From positions 1 through 41,385 of the forward strand of contig JAIEMQ010000034.1 in NCBI GenBank assembly GCA_019752015.1: a stretch of DNA of 41,385 nt. The letters run 5' to 3'. Below, piece by piece: positions 39,317 to 41,385 of this stretch. The translations under genes and the position numbers were made by a program. This DNA is from Cyanobacteriota bacterium (GTDB lineage: Bacteria; Acidobacteriota; Vicinamibacteria; Vicinamibacterales; UBA2999). The notes under the pieces were generated by a model. The model saw nothing but the letters and a program-made list of their open reading frames with translations. It made no database searches and had not been told where the DNA came from. The first letter of the stretch is position 1; every line of letters begins with the position of its first letter.

Positions 39317-39778
39317 ATGAATCTGCATAGCAAGGCCGGCGCCCTGCTCGAAGAGTTCGACGTGCTGCGACGCCCGAGCGATCTCGATTTGTTGATTTTC
39401 TTTGCCAGGCACCCACGCGCCCTGCTGGTGAGCGAACAAATTGCGGCCTTTCTCGGATACGACGTCAAGGACGTCTCAGCCTCCCTCGATCGCCTGCTCG
39501 CCGCGAGGCTGCTGACCCGGACGCCGACGCGCAAGCACGCGGCGCGCATGTATGCCCTGGCCGCCATACCCGAGGGCGGTGGATGGCTGCCGGCGCTCAT
39601 GCAGGTGGCATCAACCCGTGACGGACGCCTGGCGTTGATCAGCGCCCTCAAGGAACGGTGGTCGGAGCCGAATGGCCACGACGGATCCGGCGGCGACGCG
39701 CCGGCAGAAGAAACGAAAGCCAGCGACGGACCGTTGCCGTTTCCGCCGCAGCGCCTTCGACGTGTCGGAGAGAAGTGA
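39317..39778 (+). CDS. Winged-helix DNA-binding protein in the KaiC-like operon
   Basis: 153 residues from ATG at 39317, with GAGAAAG 5 bases upstream. Residues about 20-95 fit a winged helix-turn-helix of the MarR/ArsR shape: LDLLIFFARHPRALLVSEQI, AAFLGYDVKDVSASLDRLLA, ARLLTRTPTRKHAARMYALA. The C-terminal 50 residues are Gly/Ser/Pro-rich and probably disordered. The stop overlaps the start of the KaiC-like gene (TGATG), so both are made together. It may couple the ATPase to transcription, but no target is known. Confidence 0.72.
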   Translation: MNLHSKAGALLEEFDVLRRPSDLDLLIFFARHPRALLVSEQIAAFLGYDVKDVSASLDRLLAARLLTRTPTRKHAARMYALAAIPEGGGWLPALMQVASTRDGRLALISALKERWSEPNGHDGSGGDAPAEETKASDGPLPFPPQRLRRVGEK

Positions 39779-41307
39779 TGCCTAAACGTGATCTCGTCAG
39801 GACCGGAATCAGCGGGCTCGATGTGCTGCTCTCTGACGGCATTCCCCGCGGCAACGTGATCCTCCTCGAAGGCGCGATTGGCACCGGCAAGACCACGCTC
39901 GGCTCCGAGTTCGTGTACCGCGGCGCGAAAGACTTCGGCGAGCCCGGCCTGATCGTGCTGTTCGAGGTCTCGCCGGAGAAACTGGTGCGGGACGCGGCGG
40001 GATTCGGCTGGGATCTCGAGGCGCTCGAGCGCGACAACAAGCTGAAGATCATCTTCACCACCCGTCAGGTGTTCCGCCAGGAATTGCAGCAGGCCGACAG
40101 CCTGCTTCTGGAAGAAGCAGCCAAGATGGGCGCGCGCCGCATTTTCGTCGACGGCGTGGCCGGCATCCTCGGCAACAAAGTCAACGGCGCCGAGCCGCGC
40201 GAGCTCTTTCATGCGCTGGTCGAAGGGCTGCAGCGCGAGAATCTCACGGCGATTCTGGCTGTCGAAGCCAGCGCGCTGAACGGCGGCCACTCGCTCGCAC
40301 TGCCGGAGGAATCGATTGCCGACACGGTGATTCGGCTGCGGATGGAAGACATCGCGCGCGCCACGGTGCGATCGCTCGAGATCGTCAAGTCACGCGGGCA
40401 TTACTACCAGATGGGGCGTCACTCGTTTCAGATCGTCGACGGCCACGGCATTCAGGTCTATCGCCGCGTCCAGTCGCAGCGTCAGTCGTCTCGCGACCGC
40501 GCCGCCGCCATTGATGCCACCACCCGCGTCACGACCGGTGTCCCCGGCCTCGACGAGATCACCAACGGCGGGTTTTTCCTCGGCAGTACCACGGTGATGG
40601 CCGGAATCTCCGGCGTCGGCAAGAGCGTGACGGCGTGTCAGTTCATCGCCGAAGGCGCGCGCAAGGGCGAGCGGAGTCTGATGTTCTCGCTCGACGAGCA
40701 GGTGCCGCAGATCATCCGCAACGCCAAGACCGTCGGTATCGATTTTCAGCAGGAGATCGACCGCGGCCTGGTGCGCCTCGAATACGAGCCGCCGCAGGAG
40801 ATCGAAGTCGATCGCCATTTCCATCACATCGAGCGGATCGTCGAGGAGTTCAAGCCGCTGCGGGTGGTGTTCGACAGCATTTCCACCTACGGGTCGAATC
40901 TCGGCCCGAGCGGGCGCGGCTTCCGCGACTTCTTCCACGCGCTGGTGGCCCTGATGAAAGAGCATCAGACGGCGACGATCTACAACCACGAGAATCCCGA
41001 GTTGCTGGGGATGACGACGATGATGGGCGAGTTCGCGATGAGCTCGCTAGTCGACAACATTATCCTGATGAACTGGATTGAAATCAGCGACCGGTTCAGG
41101 CTCGGACTGACGGTGGCCAAAATGCGCGCCAATGCCACGACCCGGACCACGCACGAGTGCGAAATCGTGGACGGGCAGGGCATGCGCGTGTTGCCGCGCA
41201 TTCTGCCCGACCCGCGTCGGCAATTACCCTTCTCCTACTACCAAGGCCTGCTCTCGCGCGCCCCGACACGGCGACCGGATCCGGGCCAGCCTGGAGAACA
41301 CGCCTAG
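39778..41307 (+). CDS. Double-domain KaiC-like RecA-fold ATPase
   Basis: 509 residues from ATG at 39778 (GGAGAGAAG 2 bases upstream). Two KaiC modules: Walker A in the first is GAIGTGKT (32-39) and in the second GISGVGKS (276-283). TGISGLDVLLSDGIPRGNVI and TGVPGLDEITNGGFFLGSTT open each domain. In the second, Ser422 and Ser423 (MSSLVDNIILMNWIEI) align by eye with cyanobacterial Ser431/Thr432, the autophosphorylation sites (ISTITD). Length is close to KaiC (about 519). KaiA and KaiB are absent from the window. Such proteins outside cyanobacteria often work in signalling. The TAG stop is at the edge of the terminal repeat, so the extreme C-terminus may be altered by it. Confidence 0.85.
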   Translation: MPKRDLVRTGISGLDVLLSDGIPRGNVILLEGAIGTGKTTLGSEFVYRGAKDFGEPGLIVLFEVSPEKLVRDAAGFGWDLEALERDNKLKIIFTTRQVFRQELQQADSLLLEEAAKMGARRIFVDGVAGILGNKVNGAEPRELFHALVEGLQRENLTAILAVEASALNGGHSLALPEESIADTVIRLRMEDIARATVRSLEIVKSRGHYYQMGRHSFQIVDGHGIQVYRRVQSQRQSSRDRAAAIDATTRVTTGVPGLDEITNGGFFLGSTTVMAGISGVGKSVTACQFIAEGARKGERSLMFSLDEQVPQIIRNAKTVGIDFQQEIDRGLVRLEYEPPQEIEVDRHFHHIERIVEEFKPLRVVFDSISTYGSNLGPSGRGFRDFFHALVALMKEHQTATIYNHENPELLGMTTMMGEFAMSSLVDNIILMNWIEISDRFRLGLTVAKMRANATTRTTHECEIVDGQGMRVLPRILPDPRRQLPFSYYQGLLSRAPTRRPDPGQPGEHA

Positions 41308-41308
41308 G

Positions 41309-41378
41309 CCCAGTACAAGCGCGTTTGCGGCTCGGCGTGTAAACGAAAAGCTCGAAATGTCCGTACCTCATAGCAGAG
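41309..41378. repeat. Right copy of the 70-bp contig-terminal inverted repeat
   Basis: Exact reverse complement of bases 1-70, starting one base after the KaiC-like stop codon. Beyond it seven further bases (TTTCACG) remain. The adjacent CTAG is shared with the left junction. Both copies point outward, consistent with two element copies in inverted orientation flanking the window. Confidence 0.9.
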
Positions 41379-41385
41379 TTTCACG

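Noticed and set aside
1-41385. tRNA, rRNA, riboswitch or origin sequences
   Set aside because: None recognised by reading; small RNAs cannot be excluded without covariance searches.

Overview
The window looks like one chromosomal contig from a high-GC, soil-type bacterium, most likely an uncultured Acidobacteriota of the Vicinamibacteria kind. This is an inference from strong GC bias at third codon positions, many palindromic repeats of the type common in that group (GGCGGGACT hairpins, CCCTTCGAC palindromes, GTCTCGACGAAGC repeats), a RAYT transposase, an ADOP/MacB-type permease scar and a TonB receptor with a carboxypeptidase-regulatory-like N-terminus. No rRNA, tRNA, CRISPR or complete insertion sequence was recognised. 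The first 70 bases are the exact reverse complement of bases 41309-41378, so the contig is bounded by two outward-reading copies of one repeat.

Layout. 1-1.8 kb: repeat end, a frameshifted DUF4198 remnant, a two-domain VOC dioxygenase-like gene and a small secreted protein. 1.8-13.7 kb: a molybdenum/tungsten enzyme island. On the minus strand it has a fused NuoE-NuoF diaphorase and a formate dehydrogenase alpha subunit. Divergently, on the plus strand, it has MoaD, a tungsten-type aldehyde:ferredoxin oxidoreductase, a TetR regulator and hcrC-hcrA-hcrB (4-hydroxybenzoyl-CoA reductase type, with the diagnostic extra 4Fe-4S loop). mobA follows, convergent. 13.7-16.1 kb: membrane diguanylate cyclase and a secreted, membrane-anchored protein in one operon with mobA. 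16.1-22 kb: permease scar, two divergent gamma-glutamyltransferases, a periplasmic sulfurtransferase and an aminotransferase. 22-22.9 kb: a scar with a small CXXCH protein, an AT-rich island of about 120 bp, a probable hsdR tail and a YgjP-type metalloprotease.

22.9-26.6 kb: a tightly overlapping minus-strand operon (ArsN1-like acetyltransferase, LPG-synthase-like membrane protein, DedA, Sfp-type phosphopantetheinyl transferase, metallophosphoesterase). The last two resemble the mycobacterial PptT/PptH pair. 26.6-30.4 kb: secreted methyltransferase, glycerol facilitator and glycerol kinase, then a REP-RAYT locus with hairpin arrays on both sides. 30.4-34.8 kb: nadE-trmH-unknown operon and a LOG protein. 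34.9-38 kb: TonB receptor, DCC protein, DUF488. 38-39.1 kb: orphan HigA and a VapBC-like pair. 39.2-41.3 kb: winged-helix gene plus double-domain KaiC-like ATPase, behind a candidate promoter whose spacer holds an 11-G tract.

Two themes stand out. First, repeats repeatedly write the ends of proteins: REP hairpins supply the stop codons of at least four genes, and other palindromes are inserted in frame into the N- or C-termini of the AOR, HcrA, GlpK and a gamma-glutamyltransferase. Second, several compact systems deserve testing: the FDH/NuoEF-AOR-Hcr metalloenzyme island, the PPTase/phosphoesterase pair, and the possible phase-variable KaiC-like operon. All assignments are by eye from motifs; no database search was run.
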